A stretch of DNA of 64,000 nt from Loxodes magnus (Eukaryota > Ciliophora > Karyorelictea > Loxodida > Loxodidae): assembly GCA_946699065.1 (NCBI GenBank), contig CAMPDV010000061.1, forward strand, positions 868,001-932,000, given 5' to 3'. How positions within the stretch are numbered: position 1 is the stretch's first letter; each line of letters starts with the position of its first letter. The translations under genes and the position numbers were made by a program. The notes beneath the pieces were generated by a model. It was not told the DNA's origin. It did not search any database and was given only the letters and a program-made list of their open reading frames with translations. Positions 22,056-34,455 of the stretch are shown here, piece by piece.

Positions 22056-24374
22056 ATGAAATAAGATTGTTATCTATTATCTAGTTAGAAAAATAACCTT
22101 CATGGAGAAAATTAAATTCTTGCTTAATCTAAGAATTCTGATGGTTATAAGATTGCTATTTGTAAAAGTAAATAAGTAGCAGAGAAAAATAAAGCAAATT
22201 AGTATCAGAGAAATTAAATTTAAAAGAAAGATAAAAGAAATAGATAAGAATAGGAAGATAGTATTAGTTTACCTCTAAAAAGAAATTCGAAGCAAATCAA
22301 AAAAGAAAGAAACTGGGAAAATAAAGAAAATAAGAAAATAAAAACCAGTTCAGAAGGAATCTGAACGAAAGTTTATATATCCCAACTAATATTTGAGTTT
22401 TTAACCAAGCGAGATATTTGCCGACTTTAGTAAGTTAGCAAGTACTTTAAAAGATTCATTTACAGTTTTGATTCTTTAAATATAAAAGTAGAATCAGTAT
22501 GCTAAGATAATTTTAAGAATAAAACGGAATGAATGCTAAAGCAGTTTATACATTCAAATGTAAAGTCCATAAATCTGTATTTCAAAGTTTGGATATTATA
22601 AAAATAGTGTGATCAAATCTAAGAAAAGTTCAATAGATGCATATTAGCAAGAAGGAAGTTGAACTAGCAGTCTTATAGTTTCTTAAAACTAACTAAACTA
22701 AAGATAGATTTATTTTTAGAAATAAAGACTTAAACTTTGAAGAATATCTCTTTATTCAAAAACCTTTAAACGTTATAACTCTAGAATATAAAGATAAAAA
22801 ACGACTAAGATCTACAATTTATCAGTGGATTGGAGAAGCTATAAGTAATTTATATATCTTCTTTCGAGTGTGAGCTGAAAGGAAGTTTTCTATATGATTA
22901 CTGCCAACTTTTAAATTTGAAGGTTATAAAACTAGTGAGTAAGGAAATCAGAAATGAATATATCATACGATATTTAAAAATAAAAGGACGTTAAATAGAA
23001 GAAATTACAATTAATGATAACTATTAATTAGACTAAATAGTTGAGTTTTGTCCTAACTTGAAGAAAGTATTACTTGAGGCTGCCAGACTAAGACAGAATA
23101 TTCTAGAGAAAATAGATATCCAAAAAATGAAAGAAATCATTGTAAAAAACACGTTTTTCTCAAAAGAAGCTTTTTAGAAATTCTTTTCTAATTAATGTAC
23201 TTAATTGGAAAAAGTTGTACTATCAGATTGTAGAGAACTCAATGATGAAAATCTAACTTCATTGTTTAAGAATTCGCCCAACTTAAAATAATTAAAGCTT
23301 GAATATTTAAATAATATCTCTAGTATATCAATGAATAGCATAGGAGAAAACTGCTTAAATATCTAAAGTCTTACTCTTTCAAATTTATGCATTTCAAACA
23401 TAACTCTTAGAGAAGTTTTCAAAAGTTGTGCTAAACTAAAGAAAATAAAGCTTAGATTAATAAACGGTATTTCGAAATAAGTTTTTAAAACAATTAAAAA
23501 AACTAACAAATAGCTGGTGAATTTAAATCTGGATAGTCTTAGTAAAATTAATATTACTAGAGTGATAAAATAAGTCCAGGAGATTAAAAGCTTGCAGAAA
23601 TTATCAATTAAAGGATGCAATTTATAAGATGAAAATGTGGCTTAAATTGTTGCTTGCTTCAATCATTTAAAGTATTTGAGTATAGCCTATAATTGAGATA
23701 TAACTGAAGAAGGGTTTCCAATTTATGACAACTAAGGCTAAATCTTTCCTTTTTATAGAAACTTGAAGCTTTTAAACATATTTGATACTAATGTAAGCGA
23801 CTTGTTTGCTGAATAATTGAGCTAGCAGTTTAAGAGATTGTAAATAGAGAAAGAATATAGCAATAAAAATGAGATAAGCTTTGATTTAGACAAATGAGAA
23901 CAAATTTAAGATTTAAATTTCACTTTAAACTTCTTTATTATTATCTTAGTTTAAAAAGCATTAAATGTAAAAGCTGTATGTCTCTAAAATAAGTAGATAT
24001 ATTTAGTAAGTTGCACAAGATTAGAAAGGACTAAATTTAATTATTAAACAAGAAGTGATTAATAAGCAAAATAAAATAGTTAGCAATAGAGTAAAAAAGA
24101 AGCAACTAATAGAAAGGCTTATTCATTAAATAGAGGAAGGATTAATATATTTTATTAATTGATATCCTTTTAAATCATCTTAAACATAATTACAGAAGAG
24201 TATACTTTATTATAGAGTTGCTAATACTTAATCTATTCAATTATTACTCTATTAAATCTCTTTAAAATCTTAATAATTTTTAGCTTAAAATAAATTAAGA
24301 GACTCATGATAAGCTTTATTAGCAGTATATTAAAAGATAAAAATAAAAGCTTTGTAAGATATATTTAGATATGA
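22056..24374 (+). CDS. LRR gene D: F-box-like leucine-rich-repeat protein
   Basis: It starts MKQDCYLLSSQKNNLHGENQ and shares the LHGEN motif with gene B. The F-box-like core LIFEFLTKRDICRLQQVSKY lies near residues 111-130. LRRs end in the family block ITEEGFPIYDNQGQIFPFY. TGA encodes Trp (GIWTKV, TEWMLKQFIHS, YNWDITEE, DKWEQIQ). No TGA in phase was met before 24372. Compared with gene B this leaves an extra C-terminal tail of about 100 residues after 24050 that is AT-rich. A stop nearer 24050 with an indel is possible. The gene pairs divergently with tRNA-Ser copy 5. Confidence 0.75.
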
Positions 24375-27295
24375 AATAAGCTTAGATTATAAATCTAAAA
24401 AAAGATGCAAATAAATAATCCAACTTTTAAATAGCGGCTTTAATACTTAGAATGTGATTATAAGACTTTTTAGTCTTGGATTTGATTTTTGTACTAATAT
24501 AGTCATTTTTATGGTATCTATGCTTATTAAATGCTTTAAATCTTCTAGGATTCTAACGTTAATTTTCTTATCATTATCTGAACTTTTAGATAATAGCCGA
24601 TTTTGATTATAGATTAAACAGATATAGCTAAATCAAAAATCTTATACTTCTCTCCATTTATTTAATCAAAAGCTTCGAATGCTTCTTAGATTACTTCAGA
24701 TGTGAACTTTATATAGCTTAGGATTATTTGTATAGTGGATTGAATGAAACATAATATTAAATCGCATACTTCAAACTAAAAACAATTATAGAGGCTTTAA
24801 ATTTAAGAAAGCCTTGCTAAATAATGGGAGCTTAGTTCTATATATCTACAGTCACTTTAATTTAATAATTGCTTTAGATCTATTTAGAGTTCTACTGCTA
24901 GCACTCATAATCACTTTTTTGTTCGAATACTCTTGACACTTTTTAAGCTTGAAATTTAAATAAAACAGCCTTTGATAATCCATAACCATTTAGGTCCTAT
25001 GATAGAAAATGCTAATAAGATAGTCTTAGAGATCTTTCTACAGATTTTAGTTAAGTCAAACAACGAAAATTCAATTTAACTTAATGCTTTTCTTTTCTAG
25101 AAAATTATTCGATTATTAGTAGAAAACTAGAAATGCAACCAATATAAAATGAATATAGTTCACTAAAAATAGTCCAAAACTATATAGATCTGAAATAATG
25201 AGTAAATATAAGTAATTAGTATTATATAAGCATTTCTCTTCATTTTTTCCCTAAAATCAAAGAGTGAAATTACTCAGCTTTTTCTAAGTCATTGCTTTAC
25301 TAACTTAATACCAGAGTTTTTGCTTTTAATAAATAGCTTAAAAGAGAACTAAGAAATTTTGAGCACTTTGAAGTTAAAAATGTAGATATGAATAGAATCT
25401 ATTAATTAGGAATAACAAAGTAATAGAAGTAGAAGATCTAGTTATTAAGAATAGAGTAAAAGATAAGGGCTGTGCTCCTTAGCAATTATTAGGGTAATAA
25501 TATAATATAAATTATAATAAAACAGCTAGCATTATAGATAGCTTAAAAGCTTTAAATTGTGCATTTAAGTTAAACTATATTGCACTTTATCTAATATATC
25601 TATGCTATGTAAATCAAAATTCACCTTTCGAGTTGTTTTAATACTTATATATAGTGTCTACTTCTGATGATCAAACAAAGTGATAATGTAATGTAAACTA
25701 AGAGGCTTCCTTTCTAAGAAGCTTTCTAAACTAGAATTGTATTCCAGTGGCTTCTCTTAAAAAGGTTTGAATTTTTAAGGAAGCAAAGCTATCAACTTAA
25801 TAAATAGCAGTGAAGATGAAAGTATTTCGACTTATTTATTGGAAGTTTAATTAGAAATGATTTATTAATTAGAATTTAAGGCTTATTCATATAGATTAAA
25901 TAAGTCAAATGTATAATTCAATTATAATGATATAAGCAAAACTTAATGAATGGAGTAACTTTACTTTAGCACTTGTTAAAAACTTCTGAAATCATCCTTA
26001 ATTTTATATTCATATTATTGAGATATATTGAGTATAAACTTACAAGGGTAATTTCCAAATACCAAAATTAGATCTGGGGCGTAATGATAAGAAATGAGCA
26101 TTACTCTAGATTATATCTACGAAGAGTAAAATCAGAAATTTATTCTGTTTGATATGAATTATTTTTTAGAAAGGATTATTGTAAAGAAGCTTCAATTAAC
26201 CTTTATTAACCAGATCTAAAATTAAATTTTATTTCTAAACTATACAATATTGATATTCATTAAAATAATTATAAAATATACCATATAGAAGCAAAGCTAA
26301 TTATTAAAGTCATATCGCATAGTTATAGATCGTTTAGATGAATCAACAACCTTTTATTGCTGCTTTTATGTTCTAAATAATTGAAACTCAGTTTCACTTA
26401 GTTATGCCTATTTATGTTTATATAAAAATCGAAACTAAACTTCTCAAATTATCCTGTCAAACTACTGGTCTTAATAAAATGCAACTCTAAATAATTCGAG
26501 GCAAAATTATTTAGGATAATAACAATAAGAATGCTAGTTTAAAATAAGCTTATATAAACAGGTAATATGCTTAGACTAAAAGAAAATTTAAATTATTCTA
26601 GTTATTTTCAATAAGATATATAATCCCTAAATTGGTTATTCTTATATCTTCAAAAAAAACTAAATTTAACAATATAAGACTAAATATTCTGTGCGATTTA
26701 GAGCTTGAGTAGACATTATAGCTACATAGGAAATTCTGTATTCTTTCTTTATAAATAGATAAAGATCGATTGACTAGAAACTAAAGTTAAGTCTGATAAT
26801 TAAACATTAAGTTCTAGATTAGTTTTTTGTTCTTTTTTTACCTTTTTCTGAGAACTTAAATATAAAATGTAACTATTTTTCTGAAATGAATAATTGAATA
26901 TAAAGTAGGTTTCAAATCGCTTTTTATAGCTAGTTTGTTCAGTTAAGTTGTATCTGTTTATTTTTTAAATGTCTTAATCTCCTAAATTTTGCTTATGAGT
27001 TTTACATAAAATCTCTATTATAAAAATCTTAATTTCGGAACTTTTCTCTCTAAGGTTTTATCTGGTAAAAAAATCATTCGTTTAAACTTAAACAGCAGAT
27101 ATGTAGATAATATTAGTGTAGATGCTAATTTAATAAGATAGAGGAAGGAAAACAATATAAAGATATGACATATAGCTTTAAATTAGAGGTGATGGTTGTA
27201 TAATAAGATGGATAGGAAAGTTTATGATATTAAGTTTATAGTTAAGTTCATTTGTTTAATTTAGGATTAAACTCCTTATTATTAAACTAAGAGCC
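24375..27295. other. intergenic, with coding-like minus-strand patches
   Basis: This 2.9-kb stretch has no intact gene that I can support. On the minus strand, 24440-25050 gives coding-like pieces in two phases, such as EVIQEAFEAFDQINGEKYK and KINVRILEDLKHLISIDTI, with Trp=TGA nearby. They might be a decayed protein gene, but I could not align them with the LRR family. 25300-27295 is plain AT-rich DNA. Confidence 0.35.
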
Positions 27296-29983
27296 ATGAA
27301 TAATAAAATGCAAGAGTCTATTAAAGATTCCATTATATTTTATGACTAGTCTCTTTCTTTAGTCTAAAACCGAGAGATTAAATTTAAAAGAAGACAGCAA
27401 AAGCTAGATGATTTTTGCATGTAAGAAGAGTAAATAAGCCATGAAACTTTAGATGATTTATAAAGGTTTAAGTTTGTTAAGTTTAGAGAAGGAAATTTTT
27501 CAGAATGGCATGACAATACAAAAAAAATAATGAAAACAGCGAAAAAATTGAATTAAGAGAGTAAAAAATAAGAGGATAAAGCTCAAGAGCAAAACGACCT
27601 ATCTTTAAATATTCAAGGTATAGGCTAGATTTATATGCCATAAATGAAAAAAGGAATGAAATCTATTTCTAGTTTAAAAATCAAAAATCAAAATAAATTG
27701 TAGATTGATATCAAAGTACCAATAGCTAAGGTTCTAATCCAGAATGAAAATCAGCAAACTAAAGAATTTAGTTTTGAAACTCAGGAAGACCCTTCATAAA
27801 ATTAAAATTTCACTAAAATCTATAAATAAATCAAGCGGAAGCGTCTACGATTTAAAAAGAGAAAATCAAAAAGCATTAATGTTACACCCTAAAAATAATT
27901 TGTTTAAACTCAGCAAAAATATCTTATTAGAAATTAAAGCGAAATTTAAGAATCGGGAATCCAAGAAAAGTAAACAGAATCTCAATAAGATAAAAATGGA
28001 AGCGATTTATCAAAATTAAAGCTTTTATCTATGAGTTGGATTGGCTAGCCTCCTGTTAAGATGATTTAGGTCAATAGAGCATCTAAGTAATAAATTCCTC
28101 AATAGTTCAAAAATTAAATCAAACATATATTTAATAAAATGAAAGAAGAAAAAACAAAGGATACGCAACTTAAAAACGAGCTAGGGATTTATTTTAATCC
28201 AAAATTGAGTTAAAGTTTTGATTTAAACTTGGATTAGAAACAATATCATAAGCTCCGAAACGGACTTTTTCCATAAATTAGACAAAGAGATATTTTCAAT
28301 ACTGCAGAAAAGAGAATATATCGAAATCAATATTCTCTTAATTAATTTCCTTCTCAAGAAAAGAAGATTAAAATAAAAAGGAACAAAACTAATAATGTTC
28401 TTTTCGATACTTAACCTAGTTATAATACGTTGGAAACAATAAACTTTATATAGAAGCGTGACTAATAAGCAGAATTTACTAACTTGGATTCAAATGAGAA
28501 AATTAACGTGTCATATTAAGAAGTTTAAGAAAGATAAACAAAAAATCAAAGATATAAACAAAAAATACATAATATAGCTAGTTAAGATACTTTTAACTTT
28601 GAAATCAAAACAAAAAATGGAGATTTGAAATAATAGCAAAATAATAGTTTCAGTTAAAATACTATTAAATAAATCGAAAAATCTAAATCCAAAGCAAAAA
28701 AAAGATTATCGATTTTTTAAAATAGTTAAAGAAAACAAGAAAAGGAATCGGAAAAATTAGAAAATATTTAAGACTAAAAAAGTTAAAAGAAAAACTAATA
28801 ATCAAAGGAAGATAAATCGCTAAGCGTCAAATCAACTTTTGAAAATTAATTTTAGAAGAAAGTAAAGAATTTAATAAATCCTAATTAATCAATCACTAAA
28901 GAATTGACTAAGAATGAAATTCAACAAAAAATAAAACTAGATAAAGATCGAGCTTTAAGATCTTTCGAAAATTTTGTAAAATAATAAAGTGAGATGCTTA
29001 AACTAAAAAACTAATGCGATAACAAGGATAAAGATATTTTGCTTTAATATGAGAAAATGCTTTAATTTGCCATTGAGAACAAATCTTTATTTTAGCAAAT
29101 ATTTCAGCAGCAAGAGAAATTTTCTTGCTAGTGAATAAAGAAAATTATATTCAACGACATCTTAAATTTTATCTTTAACCCTAATCTCAATTTTCAGAAA
29201 ATTATTACATAATCAAATAAAGACTTTAAATGTTAAGAACAAGAGAACCTTAAAATCTAAAATGAAGTTATAACTGGAGATTAAGTTTAAAAAATGGAAT
29301 CCCATTAAACGAAATAGTAGATTCAAATACTTCTTAAATTTATTCATAATATTGTACAAAAGCTATCATAAGAAGTGCTAGCTTTACCAGATAATTTTAA
29401 ATTATTCCTCAAGTTCCTTTTTATTCGAAACCAGGCGATGACGGAAAATTTAATTTCTCCATTTGAAAAGTTTAGAAATATTCCCAGTTAAAACTGCGAA
29501 AGTTAAGAAAATACCCGGAAAGGAGTAGAAATTTAGCTGATATTTTATATAATTAGTAGAAAAGTAGTTTAATACTTGTATTAATACGCACATAAGCAGA
29601 GATAAAGAAAGCATTTGAGTTAATAGTAGCTTTCTAACCTGGAAATATTCTGTAGCCTGTTTTAATTCCTTGTATTAATGAGTTTAGTTACAAAAAATGT
29701 AGAACAAAGCCGATTAAATGACATTTAAGCAGATCTTTATAGTGGAAATTACTAAAATGCCTAAAGTGTAATTTTTTAAATTTAGAATAATTATGATAAT
29801 ATTTCTGATAAGCTATAAGTCTATTTTAACTTTAAGACTATTTTCGTAGAATAATACGAGTATGTCTTAACAATTCTTGAAGCAATTGAAAATTTAGGAA
29901 CAAAATTATTTGACGTAGTTAATGAATTCAATTTGTAAAATAGCCAAGAAATAAGTTAAAGGATATATAAGGATGAAAGCTGA
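27296..29983 (+). CDS. large Gln/Lys/Asn-rich protein of unknown function
   Basis: An intact 895-residue frame from the ATG at 27296 to the TGA at 29981, with no internal TGA. Its two Trp are both TGG, unlike its neighbours. Gln is mostly TAA/TAG. The N-terminal third is basic and low-complexity. The middle (about residues 380-530) is charged and probably coiled. The C-terminal part (about 550-895) looks globular and helical (for example IQILLKFIHNIVQKLSQEVL, and VEQYEYVLTILEAIENLGTK). No catalytic motif, transmembrane segment or signal peptide is visible. I do not recognise the family. A cytoskeletal or scaffold role is possible but not shown. Confidence 0.7.
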
Positions 29984-30641
29984 GGGCTTAGGACTGAGGG
30001 ATGTATTATAAAATATTTTTATTTTCATTAATTTGAAGGTTTATTATTTTTCTATATGATACCAAAAAATCCTATAAATAGTGATATTTTACATTGCTTT
30101 ACTTGTTTTGTTTTATATATCAACACTTAAATTTCTTGCATGAAGTAACTAATATTGAGAAGCACATTAAATAAAAATTTATTATTGTATTTGACTTCAA
30201 ATTTAACTTCATAGATATACTATCAAATTCACCGTATGATCTTTTTACTCATTTCTATTGTTAAATATACTTTTACATAAATTATCATATAATTTTTTAT
30301 AGGTTTATGTCTATCTGGTATTAATATTACAAACACTTAATTGATTTTATTATTTTTCATCTTATAAAAATAGATATTTTGAGATAGGATAAAGAGAAAA
30401 TTATTTTTATATGCAATTAACTATCTGACTTTGAAAATAAGATTCTCATATATCTTTCAATTTATTTAAAAGAGTATCAACAATTTTTTCTTAATATGAA
30501 AGCCAAACAATTTCAACCTTATTAGTTAGTTCTAAAATTATTCATATGAAATAACTTTTATGAATTGTAGTAAAATTATAGAGAAAAGCATTATATAATC
30601 TATTATTAACCTAGTTAATATTTATTTGCTTACTCTTCTTC
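29984..30641. other. AT-rich intergenic
   Basis: About 660 bp downstream of the large Gln-rich gene. No gene or repeat was recognised. Confidence 0.4.
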
Positions 30642-30668
30642 TAATAATAATAATAATAATAATAATAT
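30642..30668. repeat. (TAA)n microsatellite, tail of the adjacent element
   Basis: About nine uninterrupted TAA units lie at the 3' side of the minus-strand gag-like copy at 30.7-31.5 kb. Tails of this kind are typical of target-primed retroposons. Confidence 0.7.
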
Positions 30669-30679
30669 TAATTTTAAGT

Positions 30680-31472
30680 TTTAGGGATTTCCAATCCCGT
30701 CAGGAATACAGCAGTTCATGCTCCCTGCTGTTAAATATAAAAGTTCAGGTTGCCCAATTTTAGCGAGATTGGAAACTCGGATTTTTGCAGGTTTTCCCTC
30801 CTTTAACTTGCCTTGGTTCCATCTTAATCTTGCATATTGAAATATCCGGGTTGCAATAAATTCTTTTCATTCTTGCTTCTTCTTTCTCTTCTTTTGTTGT
30901 TCTTTTATCCAATATTTTCTTTATTTCTATTAGAATTTCTAACACTTCCGATAAAAATGTCATACGCATATACAACAGAAACATTTCTTTTTTATTTTTA
31001 ATTATTTTCCTTGATTTTTTGCTCTTTCTAGGCTTCGATTTCCATTTGTATAGCTCCAGTTTCGCTTTACTCTTTCTTAAAAGTTTACAATTTCTCTTCT
31101 ACTTTTCCGAGTCTGTTATCCAGTTCAGTCTGCCTCTAAAGCTAATTTTAGGATTCGTTAGTCTGACTTTGTGAGATATTCCAAAAGGCGCTAAGATCTC
31201 TTTCCTAGGACATAAGTCTTGACTCAATTCCTTCTGCTAGGTCTAGCTTTGCCATCAGCTTATCATTGTCCTTCTTCAATCTCTTGACCTCTTCCTGGAG
31301 GTTCAGTACCACTTTGACGAGCTACTCCATGCTCATCTGGCCAGAAGGGTTGAACTCTGATACCTCCTGGTGGAGAACAGACTTCATCTGTTTCCTCGGT
31401 TTCTTGCTTCCTCCCTTCCTTTTTGGTTTAGGAAGAGGTGGTATAGAAGCCTGACTTGAAACCTTCAACCAT
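30680..31472 (-). pseudogene. gag/ORF1-like copy (MVEGF subfamily), two frameshifts
   Basis: It starts MVEGFKSGFYTTSSQTKKEG after A7. The coiled-coil signature MSMEQLVKVVLNLQEEVKRL is in another phase (indel at about 31390-31440). The perfect knuckle CFCCICVWHFYRKC is back in the first phase (second indel just before 30990). The Trp before the knuckle His is TGA. The 3' end has inverted-repeat segments (GGGATTTCCAATCCC) and then (TAA)n. It is closely related to the copies at 19.0 and 44.3 kb. Confidence 0.65.
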
Positions 31473-32489
31473 TTTTTTATGCTTGCTAACTGTACTTCTA
31501 TTATTTTAAATATCTAAATAATTTATTACATAAGCTTTAAATTATAAAATCATTAAGCTTTTATTTAAAATTAGATAGTTTACTATTTAAAATAATTTTG
31601 CTTTTTTGTATGTTTGATTTTACATTTATTAGATTTTAAAATTGGGGTATTATACTTTTTTTAAGGTTTATAAAAAATTTCTTGAATAGAATTTCTTATT
31701 TAATAAAGTAGAATTTAAGATAAAGCTAGAATGGCTAAAGAAAATACTCTCAGTACTAAAAGAAATTTTTTTCTTTTAAAAGCTAAATAACTTTCAAGAA
31801 ATTTGCTTAGTACAACAATTGAAAAATGAATATTCTTTATTCCAAAACTAATTGTAGATTTATTTAATAATCACATGAAATCAGCCTAAGTATAACTTAT
31901 TTATTTATGATTTAAATAGTTGCTCTAAAACTAAATTTATATGCTTGCAACTGGAAGTAACTAATAATAGTCCCATAATTTTAAAAAACTTTTACTTTTT
32001 AAAGAGTTGGAAATATGACTTAAAAAACTAAAAAAAGAAAGAATTGTAATACTAAAAAATTATTTTTCTTATTATGTTCGTACTAGAGATAAAAAATTAA
32101 AAAGGTAAATGCTTTCTCATTCTATATTTATCTTAAATCGATTAAAGAAAATTAAAAGATTAATAATCAAATTTCTTTATCTATTTTTACTTGAATTAGT
32201 TTTACTTTTATCAAATAACGCAAAGAACAAATACTAGTATTTAAAAACCAAATTGAATTTAAAAGGAACTTGAGTTTATAAATTTAATTTTTTATAATTT
32301 TCATTTTATTTAATTTGCTTGGATTTCAGAAACTTTTCTATAACTTAATAATTATAGAGGAATTAAAAGAGCATTCTAGCAATTTTATTTAAAGCAATCT
32401 TTTTTTTGTAAATGGTAAAAAAAGATAAAAGCAAAAATATATTTAAAGTATTATAGTTTTTAATTTTTTAAAATAGGATAATTCTAATT
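31473..32489. other. AT-rich intergenic
   Basis: About 1 kb of AT-rich DNA upstream of the gag-like copy. No gene or repeat was supported. Confidence 0.4.
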
Positions 32490-33032
32490 TTTTAATGGAT
32501 GTCGGATTCTAATCAAACGAGTAGATAATCCGTTACAGTGTAGACAGCATTAAAAGTACTCTTGTAATAGATGCCACCACAAATAAATAAGGACGTGCCT
32601 TTGTGTGATAAGTCTTACTTATTTGAGGTGCTCTCTATTGATACTAGAATCTGACAAGTGTGCTGAGATCCAGGTCTCTTAGTTATCCTGCTTCTACATG
32701 ACGTTAATCTGGTCGAAAATTGGAAAAGCCTAAAAACATGTTCAAGACAAATTTATTTACAAGTAGAAAAATTTAATTCGGTTGTGACATTTGACACTAA
32801 AATCGGTATTTATTCTAAGTCCTTCTTACTCCAGCCTTCAAAAAGAAACACAAAAATTATGAAATTGAAGATAATAAATTTTTATTTCAAAAACGGGGAG
32901 AAAGAACTGGCCAAAGAGGCCAGAGGAAGCTAGAAACATTTCTAGACTATTTCAACAACAAAATTTGGCTTTCTTATTAAATCAAAGCAAAACTAATAAA
33001 TATGGAACCACGTTAATTAATTAATTAATTTA
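32490..33032 (+). mobile_element. SINE-like island with hairpins and (TTAA)n tail
   Basis: A GC-richer island in AT-rich DNA starting near GGATGTCGGATTCTAATC. It contains perfect small hairpins (CTGGCC-AAA-GGCCAG; CTAGAAA-CAT-TTTCTAG). It ends in a (TTAA)n run, like a retroposon tail. No second copy is present in this window and no open frame is evident. Orientation is inferred from the tail. Confidence 0.4.
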
Positions 33033-33496
33033 TAAAAAATAAAAATTCATAAAGGAAAATAAAAATAAGAATTATAGTTAATCTATTTAAATCAATTAAA
33101 ATAATTTTATTCTCATCTCTCTATTTCTTTCTAATATTTTAAATAACCTTATATATTTTAATTTAATTTAAACTTCTATAAAAAATTCTAGATATATTAA
33201 AAAATTATGATGATCGTTTACGAATTTAATTTAATTTAACTTGATCGAAAAAATTATTTTGATTTATTAATAAAAATATTTCTTTAACCCTTTAAATAAA
33301 TAATTGAATATTAGTATAAAGGAAAAAAATTGAGATACTTTATTTTTCTTTAGTAAATTTTACTTTACGAGCAAATAATTTATAAATGAATCTAATTTTT
33401 TATTGTACATGAATTTATTAATCTTAATTTTTTTTCTAGTTATTCACTTTATAGTGCTTTAATTATTAATTTTATTTATATAATTTAATTTAAATA
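33033..33496. other. AT-rich intergenic
   Basis: AT-rich sequence between two SINE-like islands. Nothing was recognised. Confidence 0.4.
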
Positions 33497-33780
33497 GACT
33501 GGACCTTACCTTTTAAAGTCGAGAAAAATTCCCCAGAGATGAACTGATTATGAAGCGACCTGTTCTAAATTTTGGACCTGATTAATCTCTTCATCATGGG
33601 TTGGAAATCTACCTGTAATCGCCTGTTGACGTCCTGTGCTTTGGAGATTTTGAAACGAAATCTTGCCCGTAATTAGAAGAGAGAATGCTTTGGGAATATT
33701 GGAGACTGAAGGGACTTATAAATTAACATTTTTTTAAAGAGATGTGCCCTATTGAAGGACTATACACTCTATAATAACTT
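33497..33780 (+). mobile_element. SINE-like repeat with the shared 3' hairpin
   Basis: The GC-richer body begins near CTGGACCTTACC. It ends in the shared hairpin module TTTTTTAAAGAGATGTGCCC...CACTCTATAAT (33731-33776). The body has no second copy in the window, but its 3' module recurs at seven other sites. Confidence 0.55.
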
Positions 33781-33993
33781 TTTTAAAATATTTTTTTACT
33801 TAAGATTGTATTTTTAAATTTTGGAATTAAAAAAATTGAATTTAATAATTTTATCAAGGAATTTTTACACAAACGTTAAATTTTCTTCTAGGACAAAAAA
33901 AAAGTGTGAGTGCAAAAGCTTGTATAATTTAATCTTAAATGGCTTAAAAATGTTCTAAGATAAAGATCTAGATATAAATTTTTTTTAATAATT

Positions 33994-34288
33994 AAAAAGA
34001 TGGTGGGAGCTAGATTGACCTTCTGAATCATACTTTCTGGTTTTACGGCTAGGAACAAGTTCCATTCCTGTCGCTGAGAAAGTCCCTGGTCAAAGTCAAC
34101 CTTTACAAGGGAACACCTTCCTCTTGATTATCCACTCCTAGTAGGGGCTTGAAGCCTGGCTGCCCATAGCGATGGAGCTCCCTGGCAGCTGCTTTTCGAA
34201 AGCAATAGGATATCCCCGTTATCCCATGAAGGGAGTGTTGGGGTCGTTAAACTGCAAGAAGTTGCAGTCCAAAAACTCTTTAAGTTTA
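33994..34288 (+). mobile_element. SINE-like repeat, family 1, copy a
   Basis: A roughly 290-bp GC-rich element starting AAAAAGATGGTGGGAGCT. Landmarks are GGCTAGGAACAAGTTCC, GCTGAGAAAGTCCCTGGTC, GGCTTGAAGCCTGGCTGC and AGGATATCCCCGTTAT. The frame is not conserved between copies because of indels, so it is not protein-coding. The other copies are at 36.7, 47.1 and 58.4 kb. The complementary strand holds GGCTTCAAGCCC, which looks like a polymerase III B box, but no convincing A box was found. Confidence 0.7.
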
Positions 34289-34455
34289 AAATAAAAAAAA
34301 TAAAAAAAGAATTTATAAGTTATAGTAACTATAATGGATTTAGTTTATTTTTTTAAAGTATTTACTATCAATCACTGAAATGTTTATAAGAGTGAACTTA
34401 ATCTTTGCTTAAATTTATTGAAAAATATTTATTTATTATATATATAATTTTTAAA

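Noticed and set aside
24440-25300. Fifth LRR gene on the minus strand
   Set aside because: Some coding-like peptides occur, but none of the family landmarks (KRDIC core, QIGHSE, ITENAF block) could be found, so it is reported only as an uncertain patch.
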